From Kosakonia sacchari (lineage in GTDB: Bacteria > Pseudomonadota > Gammaproteobacteria > Enterobacterales > Enterobacteriaceae), in NCBI GenBank assembly GCA_900109485.1, contig FOAY01000002.1, positions 20,392 through 84,391 on the forward strand: 64,000 nt of DNA. The letters run 5' to 3'. Both the position numbers and the translations under genes were made by a program. Below the pieces are notes generated by a model. It searched no databases. It saw nothing but the letters and a program-made list of their open reading frames with translations, and was not told the DNA's origin. Shown in pieces: positions 23,529 through 34,397 of the stretch. Every line of letters starts with the position of its first letter. Positions within the stretch are counted from its first letter, which is position 1.

Positions 23529-25148
23529 ATGCACTGGCAGACTCATACGGTTTTCAACCAACCTGTTCCTCTGAATAACAGCAACTTATTTCTTTCCGAC
23601 CGCGCGCTGTATGACGCCGTCATGCGCGAGGGCGCGGCGTGGGACGCCGAATTCCTTGCCAGCATCGGGCAGCAGCTTGGAACGGCGGAATCACTGGAAC
23701 TGGGGCGGCTGGCGAATGCCAATCCGCCAGAATTGTTACGTTATGACCCCGCAGGCCAGCGGCTCGACGACGTGCGTTTTCACCCGGCCTGGCATTTATT
23801 GATGCAGGGATTATGCGCCAACCGGGTTCACAATCTGGCGTGGGAAGAAGATGCGCGTGTTGGCGCGTTTGTCGCTCGCGCCGCGCGCTTTATCCTGCAT
23901 GCGCAGGTCGAATCCGGCACGCTGTGCCCCATCACCATGACGTTTGCCGCCACGCCGCTGTTGCAACAGGCGCTGCCGAAGCCTTTTCACGACTGGTTTA
24001 AACCGTTACTCAGCGATCGTTACGATCCGCATATGGCGCCCGGCAACCAGAAACGCGGCCTGCTGATTGGCATGGGGATGACGGAAAAACAGGGCGGTTC
24101 CGATGTGCTGAGCAATACCACCCGCGCGGAAAAAAGCGGCGATGTGTACCGGCTGGTGGGACATAAATGGTTCTTCTCCGTACCGCAGAGCGATGCACAT
24201 CTGGTGCTGGCGCAGGCTCCCGGCGGCCTGTCCTGCCTCTTTGTGCCGCGCTTTTTGCCCGACGGGCAGCGCAACGGCGTACGGCTGGAGCGGCTGAAAG
24301 ACAAGCTCGGCAACCGTTCAAATGCCAGCAGCGAAGCGGAATTTTGCGATGCCAGCGGCTGGTTGCTGGGGGAAGAGGGCGATGGCGTACGGCAAATTCT
24401 GAAGATGGGCGGCCTGACGCGTTTTGATTGTGCGCTGGGCAGCCACGGTTTGATGCGGCGTGCTTTTTCGGTGGCGCTGTACCATGCGCACCACCGGCAG
24501 GCCTTTGGCAAAAATCTGGTCGATCAGCCATTGATGCGCGATGTTCTCAGCCGTATGGCGCTGCAACTGGAAGGGCAAACCGCGTTTCTGTTTCGTCTGG
24601 CGCGCGCCTGGGATCTCCGCGCTGATGCACAGGAGGCGTTATGGGCGCGGTTATTTACCCCGGCGGCGAAATTTGCCGTCTGCAAGGCGGGCATTCCTTT
24701 TGTCGCGGAAGCGATGGAGGTGCTCGGCGGGATTGGCTACTGCGAAGATAATGAGCTGCCGCGCCTGTATCGTGAAATGCCGGTGAACAGCATCTGGGAA
24801 GGATCCGGCAATGTGATGTGCCTGGATGTGCTGCGCGTGTTGAGCAAGCAATCAGGTGTGATGGCGCTGCTGACCGAGGAGTTTGGCGCAGTGAAAGGCC
24901 AGGATCGCCATTTCGATCGCGCCTGGCGGCAGTTGCAGCCGCAACTGCATAAACCGAATGAAACGCAGGGAAGAGCTATCACCCGGCAGCTCTTTCTGTT
25001 GGGATGCGGAGCGCAAATGTTGCGCCACGCATCGCCGCCGATGGCGCAAGCCTGGTGCCAGGTGATGCTCGATACCCGTGGTTCGTCGCCGCTGGCCGTC
25101 CAGATTCAGGACGACCTGCTGCTCCGCGCCACGGGTGGGTCAAATTAA
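23529..25148 (+). CDS. aidB: Adaptive-response flavoprotein AidB (acyl-CoA dehydrogenase family)
   Basis: An FAD-containing acyl-CoA dehydrogenase homologue induced by alkylating agents as part of the Ada response. It binds DNA and is thought to protect it from, or inactivate, alkylating agents. 539 residues (E. coli 541). FAD-binding segments [12 protein letters not shown] and [12 protein letters not shown] are present, and the acyl-CoA dehydrogenase C-terminal helical domain includes [14 protein letters not shown] and [11 protein letters not shown]. The start was set at [12 protein letters not shown] behind AAGGAGG. Its stop codon overlaps that of the convergent chemoreceptor by 3 bases. 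Confidence 0.96.
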   Translation: MHWQTHTVFNQPVPLNNSNLFLSDRALYDAVMREGAAWDAEFLASIGQQLGTAESLELGRLANANPPELLRYDPAGQRLDDVRFHPAWHLLMQGLCANRVHNLAWEEDARVGAFVARAARFILHAQVESGTLCPITMTFAATPLLQQALPKPFHDWFKPLLSDRYDPHMAPGNQKRGLLIGMGMTEKQGGSDVLSNTTRAEKSGDVYRLVGHKWFFSVPQSDAHLVLAQAPGGLSCLFVPRFLPDGQRNGVRLERLKDKLGNRSNASSEAEFCDASGWLLGEEGDGVRQILKMGGLTRFDCALGSHGLMRRAFSVALYHAHHRQAFGKNLVDQPLMRDVLSRMALQLEGQTAFLFRLARAWDLRADAQEALWARLFTPAAKFAVCKAGIPFVAEAMEVLGGIGYCEDNELPRLYREMPVNSIWEGSGNVMCLDVLRVLSKQSGVMALLTEEFGAVKGQDRHFDRAWRQLQPQLHKPNETQGRAITRQLFLLGCGAQMLRHASPPMAQAWCQVMLDTRGSSPLAVQIQDDLLLRATGGSN

Positions 25149-27079
25149 TCCACTTTCAGGCGGAACTGGCTCACCAGACGGGTCAGGTTAGCGCCTTTTT
25201 CCCGCAGCGCCTGGGCGGTTTCTTCGCTATGCGATACCCGCCCGGCGTTGACATTGGTGGCATCGCCGATGTGCGTCATCGCCAGATTGACCTGATTGAT
25301 CCCCGCCGACTGCTCGCGCGAAGCGTGGTTGATTTCGCCGACCAACTGGTTGATATGGCTCATATGGTGGATGATCGATTGCATCGCCACCTGCGTCGCT
25401 TCCGACTGAGCATGACCTTCGCCCACTTTCTTCTGCGTGTCGCCAACCAGCACTTCGATCTCTTTCACCGCGTTGGCACAACGTGACGCCAGCGCGCGCA
25501 CTTCCTGCGCGACCACCGCAAAACCTTTCCCGTTTTCGCCTGCGCGGGCGGCTTCCACCGCTGCATTCAGCGCCAGGATATTGGTCTGGAAGGCAATGGA
25601 TTCAATAACATGGGTGATATCGGCAATCCGCTGCGAGGCGGTGCGAATATCTTCCATCGTCGTGACGGAAAGGGCGACGGTCTCGCCGCCTTTTTGCACC
25701 ACATCGGTGGTGTCATTCACCAGACTCTGCGTCTGTTCCATGTTGGCAGCATTTTGCTGCACGGTGGCGGCCAGTTGCTCCATGCTGGCGGATGTCTCTT
25801 CCACGCTGCTGGCCTGCTTGTTGATCTGCTCACTGATCTCACTGCTGTCGGAAGCCAGAGCATTGGTGCCAAGGTTAATTTCCGCTGCGGATTCGCGCAC
25901 CTGCAACACAATGGTGTGCAACCCATCCCCAATGCCGTTAATGGCGGTGATTAACTGGCCGACTTCATCCTGGCGATCGACAGCGAGCGTGGCGCGGAGA
26001 TCCCCGGCGGCATAACGCTGGGCCAGCTCGATAACGCTACGCAGCGGGCGGGTCAGCCAGCGGCGAATAATCACCACGAACATGGCGGCAAACAGCAGGG
26101 AGATGACCACGCCTGCCAGCAGGAACAGGTTGCGCATAAAGGTGACATCCTGCAACAGCACGTCTTTATCCACTTCGCCAATTACGCTCCAGTTCCAGCC
26201 GGGCAGCGTGGTGTAGGACATCAGCAGCGTGCGGCCATCTTCACTTTCACGTTCCAGCGTGCCTTCGCTGTTTTTCAGCAGCGTTTGCAGATCGTTTTCA
26301 TCCCACTGCGGACGCTTGCCTTCCTCGGTGTCATGGAACAGGTAGTTACCGTAATCATCACCCTCGTTGCGATCGAGTACGAAAATGCGGCCGCTGTCGC
26401 CCAGCTTGTGATCGAGGATTTTGCTGCGCATTACGTCCCACGAACGGGAGATATCGACGCCGACAAACAGGATGGCGATGATATTGCCGCTGGCATCCTT
26501 CACTGGTTGATACTGAGTGATGTAGCGTTTGCCGAACAGCAACGCCTGGCCGCGGTAAACCTCGCCTTTCATGATTGAGGTGAAAGCCGGGCTGGTTTTT
26601 TCCAGGCGGGTGCCAATCGCGCGCTCGCCATCCTCTTTACGCAGCGAGGTGGCTACGCGGACGAAGTCACTGCCGCTACGCACGAATATCGTGGCGATCG
26701 CGCCGGTACGCTTCAGAAAGTCATCCGCGATGGCGTTGTTGTTGTGCAGCTCAATGTCGCCGCCTTTGAACAGTGGGACATCAATGCCGCTAATTTCGCG
26801 GCGCTGTTGCGGATCGACCGCCAGCGGTTGCGGCAGGAAGCTGCTGAACAAACGCGTGTAGCTTTCCACCTCTTCGCTAATACTGCTGTTGAACATTTCT
26901 ACCATACTCACCACGCCGGTGGTCTGGTTACGCAGATCTTCCATCGCCAGCGTTTCCTGTAACTGGCTGGCTTTATTGCTCATCAAAAAAGTAAACAGGA
27001 GGAAAAGCGCAGCTACGCTGATGCCAGTCAGGAGTGACAATTTGGCACCGAGGCCAGTGCGAATAAAAAGGGGTCTCAT
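25145..27079 (-). CDS. Methyl-accepting chemotaxis protein with Cache sensor (copy 1 of tandem pair)
   Basis: A transmembrane chemoreceptor of 644 residues. Membrane spans lie at about 14-33 and 317-338, and a large periplasmic Cache_3-Cache_2-type sensor (35-315; segments [22 protein letters not shown] split at 175-195, and FVGVDIS at 205-211) lies between them. A HAMP domain follows from about 339. The cytoplasmic methyl-accepting helices have the invariant hairpin [20 protein letters not shown]. The C-terminus ends FRLKVD, without the NWETF docking pentapeptide, so adaptation would rely on other receptors. The ligand is unknown; Cache sensors of this type commonly bind small organic acids or amino acids. 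A sigma-70-like promoter is seen upstream, not sigma-28. Confidence 0.93.
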   Translation of the reverse strand: MRPLFIRTGLGAKLSLLTGISVAALFLLFTFLMSNKASQLQETLAMEDLRNQTTGVVSMVEMFNSSISEEVESYTRLFSSFLPQPLAVDPQQRREISGIDVPLFKGGDIELHNNNAIADDFLKRTGAIATIFVRSGSDFVRVATSLRKEDGERAIGTRLEKTSPAFTSIMKGEVYRGQALLFGKRYITQYQPVKDASGNIIAILFVGVDISRSWDVMRSKILDHKLGDSGRIFVLDRNEGDDYGNYLFHDTEEGKRPQWDENDLQTLLKNSEGTLERESEDGRTLLMSYTTLPGWNWSVIGEVDKDVLLQDVTFMRNLFLLAGVVISLLFAAMFVVIIRRWLTRPLRSVIELAQRYAAGDLRATLAVDRQDEVGQLITAINGIGDGLHTIVLQVRESAAEINLGTNALASDSSEISEQINKQASSVEETSASMEQLAATVQQNAANMEQTQSLVNDTTDVVQKGGETVALSVTTMEDIRTASQRIADITHVIESIAFQTNILALNAAVEAARAGENGKGFAVVAQEVRALASRCANAVKEIEVLVGDTQKKVGEGHAQSEATQVAMQSIIHHMSHINQLVGEINHASREQSAGINQVNLAMTHIGDATNVNAGRVSHSEETAQALREKGANLTRLVSQFRLKVD

Positions 27080-27119
27080 AGGATGTCCATATATTTTGCG
27101 GGTATGCCATTACCGCCGA

Positions 27120-27148
27120 ACAATAGGAGATGCCAATTTGATTGTCAA
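27120..27148 (-). promoter_or_regulatory. Sigma-70-type promoter of chemoreceptor copy 1
   Basis: Read on the minus strand: a perfect TTGACA (27143-27148), a 17-bp spacer and TATTGT (27120-27125), about 40 bp before the start codon. No FliA-type element was found here. Confidence 0.7.
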
Positions 27149-27488
27149 AATAGCGAAAATTCATTAATGGCTATTCGCCATAAAATATAATTATTGTGTA
27201 TGTGTTCGTGCGCAGACACGCGGGATAGCATTTCGGGAAGGAATGTATGGCGCTGAAATACGGTCATTTTAATAATATTTCATGAGAATGAGATGAGGAT
27301 TTTCTGCATGCTAAATATATTTATCTCTACCGGTTTTCTTTTTTTCGCTTTTCAATGGTGATAATTATTTTAAGACAATGAGTTTTCTGGCTGTTTTTTA
27401 ACTATAAATTGTCGGTGAAAATAATAATGGCTTTTTGCTGACGAGCGCTAAACAGAGTGGGATCCAGGTAAATCCTTATAAAACGATG
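27149..27488. other. Non-coding A/T-rich interval between the two receptor genes
   Basis: About 340 bp with no supported gene. It is markedly A/T-rich, with several stretches of T and A. No tRNA, terminator or insertion-sequence feature was recognised. It may contain upstream control sequences for copy 1. Confidence 0.5.
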
Positions 27489-27553
27489 GCCCGCAGCACA
27501 AAAAGAACAGCTAAACAGATGAAATCTGACCTGTGACTCTCTGTGCTGCGGGC
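27489..27553 (-). repeat. Perfect 12-bp inverted repeat with nested hairpin, downstream of chemoreceptor copy 2
   Basis: The arms GCCCGCAGCACA (27489-27500) and TGTGCTGCGGGC (27542-27553) are exact complements around a 41-bp loop. Inside the loop CAGAT and ATCTG (27518-27530 region) can form a second small hairpin. It begins 8 bp after the stop of copy 2. There is no long U-run, so it is either an unusual transcript end, an RNA stability element or a small repeat. Confidence 0.6.
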
Positions 27554-27560
27554 AGTGACG

Positions 27561-29495
27561 TTAATCCATTTTTAAGCGGAACAGGCTGACCAGCTCCGTC
27601 AGATGCGCCCCTTTTTCCCGCAATGTACGGGCGGTTTCTTCGCTTTGCGATACGCGTCCGGCGTTGATATGCGTGGCATCGCCAATGTGCGTCATTGCCA
27701 GATTGACCTGGTTGATTCCCGCCGACTGCTCACGGGATGCATGGTTAATCTCATGGACTAACTTGTTGATATCACTCATATGGCGGATGATCGATTGCAT
27801 CGCCACTCGCGTTGCTTCAGATTGGGCATGGCCTTCGCCCACTTTCTTCAGCGTGTCGCCAATCAGTGCTTCGATCTCCTTCACCGCGTTAGCGCTGCGC
27901 GCGGCCAGCGCGCGGACTTCCTGGGCGACTACGGCAAAACCTTTACCGTGTTCACCTGCGCGGGCCGCTTCAACCGCCGCGTTCAGCGCCAGAATGTTGG
28001 TCTGAAAAGCAATGGATTCAATCACATGAGTGATATCAGCGATACGCTGCGAGGCTGCGCGAATATCTTCCATGGTTGCCACCGAGTGATCCACGGTTTC
28101 GCCGCCTTTTTGCACGGCATCGGCAGTGTCATTCACCAGGCTTTGCGTCTGTTCCATATTGGCGGCATTTTGCTGCACGGTGGCGGCCAGTTGCTCCATG
28201 CTGGCGGACGTCTCTTCCACGCTACTGGCCTGCTTGTTGATCTGTTCGCTGATTTCGCTGCTGTCGGAAGCCAGCGCAGTAGTGCCAAGGTTAATTTCTG
28301 CTGCGGATTCGCGCACCTGCAGCACAATGGTGTGCAGCCCATCGCCAATGCCGTTGATCGCGGCGATCAACTGGCCGACTTCATCCTGACGATCAACGCT
28401 AAGGGTGGCACGCAGATCCCCGGCGGCATAGCGTTGCGCCAGATCGATCACCTGGCGCAGCGGACGGGTAAGCCAGCGGCGAATAATCACCACAAACAGC
28501 GCGGCAAACAGCAGGGAAACCACTACGCCAGCCAGCAGGAACAGGTTGCGCATGCGGTTGACGTCCTGCAACAGTACCTCTTTGTCCACTTCACCAACCA
28601 CGGTCCAGTTCCAGCCGGGTAATGCGGTGTAAGACATCAACATTGTGCGGCCATCGGCATGGGTGCGAGCCAGCGTGCCGCTGCTGGTTTTGAGCAGCGT
28701 TTGCAGATCCTTTTCATCCCACTGCGGGCGTTTGCCTTCATCAGAATCATGGAACAGGTAGCTGCCGTAGTTCTTGCCTGCATTACGATCGATCACAAAG
28801 AAATGGCCGCTTTCCCCCAGCTTACGGCCGAGGATCTTGCTGCGCATGATCTGCCACGAGCGGGAGATATCAACGCCGACAAACAGGATGGCGATGGTAT
28901 TGCCGCTGGCGTCTTTCACTGGTTGATACTGGGTGATGTAGCGCTTGCCAAATAGCAGCGCCAGGCCGCGATAAACCTCGCCTTTCATTACCGGGGCGAA
29001 AGCCGGGCTGGCGTTGTCCAGCCGGGTGCCAATCGCACGATCGCCATTCTCTTTGCGCAGCGAGGTGGCCACGCGGACGAAGTCATCGCCGCTGCGTACA
29101 AACAGCGTGGCGATCGCGCCGGTGCGATTTAGAAAATCATCGGGAATGGCATTGTTGTTGTGCAGTTCGGTATCGCCGCCTTTCAATAGCGGAACATCAA
29201 TGCCGTTAATTTCGCGGCGCTGTTGCGGATCGACCGCCAGCGGTTGCGGCAGGAAACTGCTGAACAAGCGCGTGTAACTTTCCACCTCTTCGCTGAGGCT
29301 ACTGTTGAACATTTCAACCATATCCACCACGCCGGTGGACTGATTGTGCAGGTCTTCCATGGCCAGCGTTTCCAGTTGTTGGCTGGCTTTATTGCTCATC
29401 AGAAAAGTAAACAGGAGGAATAGCGTTGCCACGCTTGCGCCAGTCAGAAGTGACAATTTAGCACCGAGACCGGCGCGGGATAAAAAGGCGCGCAT
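27561..29495 (-). CDS. Methyl-accepting chemotaxis protein with Cache sensor (copy 2 of tandem pair)
   Basis: A 644-residue chemoreceptor of the same length and architecture as copy 1: membrane span about 14-33, Cache_3-Cache_2-type periplasmic sensor, second span about 317-338, HAMP, and signalling domain with [20 protein letters not shown]. The two proteins are highly similar along the whole length, including the sensor, and their DNA is nearly identical over long stretches; this is a tandem duplication. Differences concentrate in the sensor and adaptation regions. The start was set at [14 protein letters not shown] by alignment with copy 1; the frame is open 14 codons further. It has no C-terminal pentapeptide. 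A sigma-28-type promoter and a palindrome lie upstream. Confidence 0.93.
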   Translation of the reverse strand: MRAFLSRAGLGAKLSLLTGASVATLFLLFTFLMSNKASQQLETLAMEDLHNQSTGVVDMVEMFNSSLSEEVESYTRLFSSFLPQPLAVDPQQRREINGIDVPLLKGGDTELHNNNAIPDDFLNRTGAIATLFVRSGDDFVRVATSLRKENGDRAIGTRLDNASPAFAPVMKGEVYRGLALLFGKRYITQYQPVKDASGNTIAILFVGVDISRSWQIMRSKILGRKLGESGHFFVIDRNAGKNYGSYLFHDSDEGKRPQWDEKDLQTLLKTSSGTLARTHADGRTMLMSYTALPGWNWTVVGEVDKEVLLQDVNRMRNLFLLAGVVVSLLFAALFVVIIRRWLTRPLRQVIDLAQRYAAGDLRATLSVDRQDEVGQLIAAINGIGDGLHTIVLQVRESAAEINLGTTALASDSSEISEQINKQASSVEETSASMEQLAATVQQNAANMEQTQSLVNDTADAVQKGGETVDHSVATMEDIRAASQRIADITHVIESIAFQTNILALNAAVEAARAGEHGKGFAVVAQEVRALAARSANAVKEIEALIGDTLKKVGEGHAQSEATRVAMQSIIRHMSDINKLVHEINHASREQSAGINQVNLAMTHIGDATHINAGRVSQSEETARTLREKGAHLTELVSLFRLKMD

Positions 29496-29527
29496 AATTT
29501 GTCCGTTGTTCTGTGTATGAAGCACCT

Positions 29528-29554
29528 TCAACGGCACAAATCGAATAACATTTA
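29528..29554 (-). promoter_or_regulatory. Sigma-28 (FliA) type promoter of chemoreceptor copy 2
   Basis: Read on the minus strand: TAAA (29551-29554), exactly 15 bp, then GCCGTTGA (29528-29535), against the consensus TAAA-N15-GCCGATAA (6 of 8 in the -10). It is 33 bp before the start codon. Confidence 0.6.
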
Positions 29555-29560
29555 GTGCGT

Positions 29561-29583
29561 CAATGTAACAAAATGTTACATTG
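29561..29583. promoter_or_regulatory. Perfect 10-bp inverted repeat, candidate operator
   Basis: CAATGTAACA and TGTTACATTG are separated by AAA. It lies 6 bp upstream of the -35 element of the copy 2 promoter. The symmetry suggests a dimeric regulator; I could not match it to a known factor. Confidence 0.55.
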
Positions 29584-29624
29584 AGATATCTTTACATTAA
29601 CATAGTCTTAATGATTGCAGGGAA

Positions 29625-29652
29625 ATAAAAAAGCCACCAAATCAGGTGGCTT
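29625..29652 (-). terminator. Rho-independent terminator of yjfN
   Basis: On the minus strand GCCACC and GGTGGC form a stem with a TGATTT loop, followed by TTTTTTA. It directly follows the yjfN stop. Confidence 0.85.
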
Positions 29653-29663
29653 TGTTTAGCGGC

Positions 29664-29939
29664 TCAGGCGTACAAGATGGCCTGCACCCGCCAGTTGTCA
29701 ACTCGTTGATCTTCCTGCATTCGTACAATGCGATACCAGGAAGCTCCCTGTTCGTCTGCTTTTAACGCGATAACACGCTCCACATCCTGTAGGCTCCCTG
29801 AGACATTATTGACGGAAATCAGCCCGATTTCGTTCAGTCCCGTCACGCAGTCAGCGCTGGCGAACTCTGCGGGCTGCGCTGTTGTATTAAGCATTCCTGT
29901 AGAAAGCAACAGTGAGTTTACGGCAAGAGATCGTTTCAT
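29664..29939 (-). CDS. yjfN: DUF1471 (YdgH/BhsA/McbA-like) small periplasmic protein YjfN
   Basis: 91 residues, the E. coli length. The N-terminus is signal-like (about 1-22, MKRSLAVNSLLLSTGML). The mature part is one DUF1471 fold, and its ending (ADEQGASWYRIV...DNWRVQAILYA) matches E. coli YjfN. E. coli YjfN has been reported to stimulate the periplasmic protease DegP. Start chosen behind GGAG; the ATG four codons upstream overlaps that ribosome-binding site. It lies next to bsmA on the same strand, as in E. coli. Confidence 0.93.
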   Translation of the reverse strand: MKRSLAVNSLLLSTGMLNTTAQPAEFASADCVTGLNEIGLISVNNVSGSLQDVERVIALKADEQGASWYRIVRMQEDQRVDNWRVQAILYA

Positions 29940-30074
29940 TGTCAGCTCCATTTTACGTTACCCCGAAATATTGCAGGGCTTCCTTTCGCGCAACGGATTC
30001 CATTAATCCAATTGTGCCCAGGAGAACATCAATGGACGCAAAGCAGTGTAAATATCCTGAAAATCAATGCCTCG

Positions 30075-30404
30075 CTATCGCCGATATAACAACGCACGTC
30101 CGAACCAACGGGACGGAATAATGGAGTCATCCATCATAATAATGACGTAATAATCGGCTTTTGCTGCGGCTGCTTTGGCCTTAATCGCGGCTTCCACGTC
30201 CATGGGAGAACCCAGTACTGTTACGCTTACCTCGCCTGTTTTTTGTAGACCGTGCGTTTGGTTGCGGCTGATCTCCTGCGGATGATCGCTCACCGGCGGG
30301 GCAGGCTGCGGTGTACCCTCTAACACAGAACAGCCGCTAAGCAAGGCGGCAAACAGAACCGATAGCAAGATGCGCATGGGTTTCTCATCTCTCCTGATAG
30401 CCAT
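30075..30404 (-). CDS. bsmA: BsmA (YjfO), DUF1471 lipoprotein linked to biofilm and stress tolerance
   Basis: 109 residues. The N-terminal signal ends in the lipobox LLSGC with Cys25 as the lipidated residue, the same position as in E. coli. A short Pro-rich spacer is followed by a DUF1471 domain ending ALLYRR. The start at 30404 gives the E. coli length and has AGGAA upstream; an ATG at 30377 (100 residues) is also possible. In E. coli BsmA is associated with biofilm formation through stress and motility; here the role is inferred from homology. Confidence 0.9.
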   Translation of the reverse strand: MAIRRDEKPMRILLSVLFAALLSGCSVLEGTPQPAPPVSDHPQEISRNQTHGLQKTGEVSVTVLGSPMDVEAAIKAKAAAAKADYYVIIMMDDSIIPSRWFGRALLYRR

Positions 30405-30591
30405 AGTGTAGTTCCTGACGTGATCCACTTTGGGGGAATGTTCCCAAATTGTTACCGTGAGCACTAATTTCGAATGAAAGTGGTTTGAAAGCGTAATCTA
30501 TATCTCAACCTTACCTGATGCTATTGCGAATTCTGACTTGCGTCGAGGGGTTGCCAATGGCATACCAGCACAAGAAATCAAGGAGCGTGTG

Positions 30592-31341
30592 ATGATCGAA
30601 CTGCAAACAGAACACTTTGCCGGCGTGGAAGCACTGCATGCTTTTCCGGCGGGAAAACGTGCCGAACCCCTGCCCAGCGTGGTGTTTTATCATGGTTTTA
30701 CCTCGTCAAAACTGGTCTACAGCTATTTTGCCGTCGCGCTGGCGCAGGCGGGTTTTCGCGTGATCATGCCCGATGCGCCGGATCATGGCGCACGTTTTAG
30801 CGGTGATGCGGAGCGGCGCTTGCGCCAGTTCTGGCAAATTTTACAGGGCAATATTGAAGAGTTCTCCGCGTTGCGCGACGCGATGGAGAGCCAGTCGCTT
30901 ATTGATAATCAGCGGCTGGCGGTCGGCGGCGCGTCAATGGGCGGGATGACGGCGCTGGGGATTATGACCGTGCATCCGGAAGTGCGTTGCGTGGCCAGCC
31001 TGATGGGTTCCGGCTATTTCTCTTCGCTGGCGCATACGCTTTTTCCGCCGCTGGAAGTGACCACCGCAGAGCAACAGCACGAGTTTGAAACCATTCTGGC
31101 GCCGCTGGCGCAGTGGGAGGTCAGCCATCAACTGGCGCGTGTTGCCGATCGTCCGCTGCTACTGTGGCACGGTGAGCAGGATGATGTGGTGCCTGCAGCC
31201 GAATCTTTCCGTTTACAGCAGGCGTTGCAGGATGCGGGACTGGATGCGCATCTTACTTACCAGTGGGAAACGGGCGTGACGCATCGCATCACGCCGCTGG
31301 CGCTGGAAGCCACAACGGATTTTTTCCGCCGTTATCTCTGA
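30592..31341 (+). CDS. yjfP: Esterase YjfP (alpha/beta hydrolase)
   Basis: 249 residues, the E. coli length. It has an alpha/beta-hydrolase fold with oxyanion motif HGFTSS, nucleophile elbow GASMGG, acid loop HGEQDDVVP and catalytic His in THRITP. E. coli YjfP is a carboxylesterase active on short-chain esters. The start was set at MIELQTEHF behind AAGGAGCG; the frame is open 18 codons further without a ribosome-binding site. In E. coli the ula genes come next, but here a decayed transporter overlaps its 3' end in the opposite direction. Confidence 0.94.
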   Translation: MIELQTEHFAGVEALHAFPAGKRAEPLPSVVFYHGFTSSKLVYSYFAVALAQAGFRVIMPDAPDHGARFSGDAERRLRQFWQILQGNIEEFSALRDAMESQSLIDNQRLAVGGASMGGMTALGIMTVHPEVRCVASLMGSGYFSSLAHTLFPPLEVTTAEQQHEFETILAPLAQWEVSHQLARVADRPLLLWHGEQDDVVPAAESFRLQQALQDAGLDAHLTYQWETGVTHRITPLALEATTDFFRRYL

Positions 31342-32046
31342 AGGCGCATGCCGCACAGTGCCACCACGCAAATAATGGCGCCGGCCCAGAATGTGGACGC
31401 CGCGCCGTGGGTTTCCCATAAGATCCCGGCGCCAAGGCTTGCCAGCAGCAGCGCGACGCCGCTAATCAGATTGAACATGCCGAGCAGCATGATGCTCCAG
31501 TGCTGGCTGAGCGCCAGCGCGATATCCGCCAGGATCAGCACCAGCAGACCCAGTTGCAGGAAATGGCGACGGCCAGCAGCGGCCCGAGAAACGCGCCAAC
31601 AGTATCCAGCGACTGGCGTAAACCGAAAGCGCACCGCGAATTTCCGCAGGCGTGACATCAGCGACCAGCGCATCGCGCGGCGCACCGCGAATACCTTTGC
31701 CGAGCCGGTCTATCATTCGCGCGCCGAATGCCATACCGGATGAAGTAGCCAGCGCAAACAATGGCTTGCTCAGCGCGCCCATGCCATAGCCCAGCAGTGC
31801 CAGCCCTTTACGTTTGCCAATATAGTCGCTGATTGCGCCGGAGAAGACCTTCACCATCAGCGCGGTGGCTTCCGCCAGCCCTTCGATCAGGCCGATGATC
31901 ACCACGCTGGCGCCGAGCGTCGTCGCCATAAACAGTGGCAGCAGGCTGTGGATCATTTCTGATGAGATATCTATCAGCATACTGACGCCGCCCAGAACCC
32001 AAACGCCTTTGGGTATACGGCTGAGTGTCGAAAAACGTGTGAACAT
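31332..32046 (-). pseudogene. Decayed MFS transporter (UhpC/multidrug-like), frameshifts and internal deletions
   Basis: The first roughly 140 codons from 32046 read well as an MFS protein (VLGGVSMLIDISSEMIHSLLP, then AISDYIGKRKGLALLGYG, and GKGIRGAPRDALVADV). Near 31626 the frame shifts: the expected FGLRQSLDTVGAFLGPLLAVA is read in the next frame. It breaks again near 31565, where a large segment is missing. A third in-frame piece (LQLGLLVLILADIALALSQHWS) is joined directly to FNLISGVALLLASLGAGILWE, again with loss. About 240 codons remain of the roughly 400 usual for the family. It replaces the ula region of E. coli. Confidence 0.85.
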
Positions 32047-32195
32047 GGCTTCCCCGCGTACTTTCCATAACGCTGAAAAGCTCTTATTAAACCTGCCGGT
32101 GGGGTATTTGATAAGATCCGAAAGAAAATTATTCTCACTTCTGAGCGCGGCCCCAATCCGGGGCCGCAGCGCAAGGGAAACTTAGCCTGATTCGG

Positions 32196-32468
32196 TTAGC
32201 GGTAGATATCCGCGCTGGCGTGCAGAGCGCCGTTGCTGCCTGGCTCGTGTGTCAGGATTGGGTGAAAGTACGTGGCGTTTTGTGCGTCGGTGGCGGCATT
32301 CAAAGCCTGGTCGGCTTCCTGTTCGCTGGCGAAGTTATGATTGATGTAGATAACGCCTAAGCTGCGCACATCATCCATGTTCCGGGCTTGCCGGTTGTCG
32401 AGTTTTATTGCTGCCGTCGCGTTGAGGCTGAGCAATAGGGTTGTTAGTAAAATTGCGATGTATTTCAT
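32196..32468 (-). CDS. yjfY: DUF1471 small secreted protein YjfY
   Basis: 90 residues: a signal peptide (about 1-20, ending TAA) and one DUF1471/BhsA-type domain. QARNMDDVRSLGVIYINHNF and EPGSNG...HASADIYR match E. coli YjfY closely. Family members are periplasmic or surface proteins induced by stress. The start was set at MKYIAILLTTL behind GGAGAG; the frame runs 43 codons upstream without support. It lies divergent from the ribosomal rpsF operon. Confidence 0.93.
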   Translation of the reverse strand: MKYIAILLTTLLLSLNATAAIKLDNRQARNMDDVRSLGVIYINHNFASEQEADQALNAATDAQNATYFHPILTHEPGSNGALHASADIYR

Positions 32469-32684
32469 GATGTTACTCTCCAATATAACGCCGAATATTA
32501 TGTTTTGAACATCTCTCCTCCTTTGTTTTGAGGCCTGATTAAAGTTTACGCGGTTGTTATAAAACGTATCGCGACCATTTCTGATGCTGTCGTTCAAAAA
32601 ATTGCCGGAATGCGTTTTGTTTAATTTTAATGCGTGCAGGGGAGTTCTCTTTGCGCTTAGTGCGAATTATTTGTGCAATTCACC
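32469..32684. other. Intergenic stretch between yjfY and the rpsF promoter
   Basis: No gene seen. It presumably holds the yjfY promoter on the minus strand. I found no terminator, repeat or RNA gene in it. Confidence 0.5.
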
Positions 32685-32713
32685 TTGAGTTTACCCGGTG
32701 GGATCAGTATTAT
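32685..32713 (+). promoter_or_regulatory. Sigma-70 promoter of the rpsF operon
   Basis: TTGAGT (32685-32690), a 17-bp spacer and TATTAT (32708-32713). It lies about 100 bp before rpsF, leaving room for a structured leader. Confidence 0.75.
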
Positions 32714-32749
32714 GACGCGTCAATTTTTCAGCCGACCTTTAACACGTTC

Positions 32750-33208
<459 letters not shown>

Positions 33209-33214
33209 TTTCTG

Positions 33215-33761
<547 letters not shown>

Positions 33762-33790
33762 TCGGTCACGGTCCATTAATACGACTTTGA

Positions 33791-34252
<462 letters not shown>

Positions 34253-34289
34253 TTTTTACTCATAAACGATGCCCTTAAGTCGTTCGGGC

Positions 34290-34390
34290 TTGCAGAAAGG
34301 CGGCAAGTGAGTGAATCCCCGGAAGCTGAGTTAACTCAGTGATCAGGGTAAGCGAATAAGCCAATGCATCTGCAACGCGAAATACGATGG
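34290..34390 (+). other. Structured untranslated element downstream of rplI
   Basis: Between the rplI stop and its terminator lies about 140 bp with no ORF. It contains the 14-bp perfect palindrome CTGAGTTAACTCAG (34326-34339), flanked by CCCC and GGG that could extend the stem, and a tail ATGCATCTGCAACGCG. I have an unverified impression that similar segments occur at several places in other enterobacterial genomes. Confidence 0.4.
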
Positions 34391-34397
34391 GGAATGA

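Noticed and set aside
32148-32168. Strong GCGGCCCC/GGGGCCGC hairpin downstream of yjfY
   Set aside because: No T-run on either strand; may help transcript ending, but not supported as a terminator.
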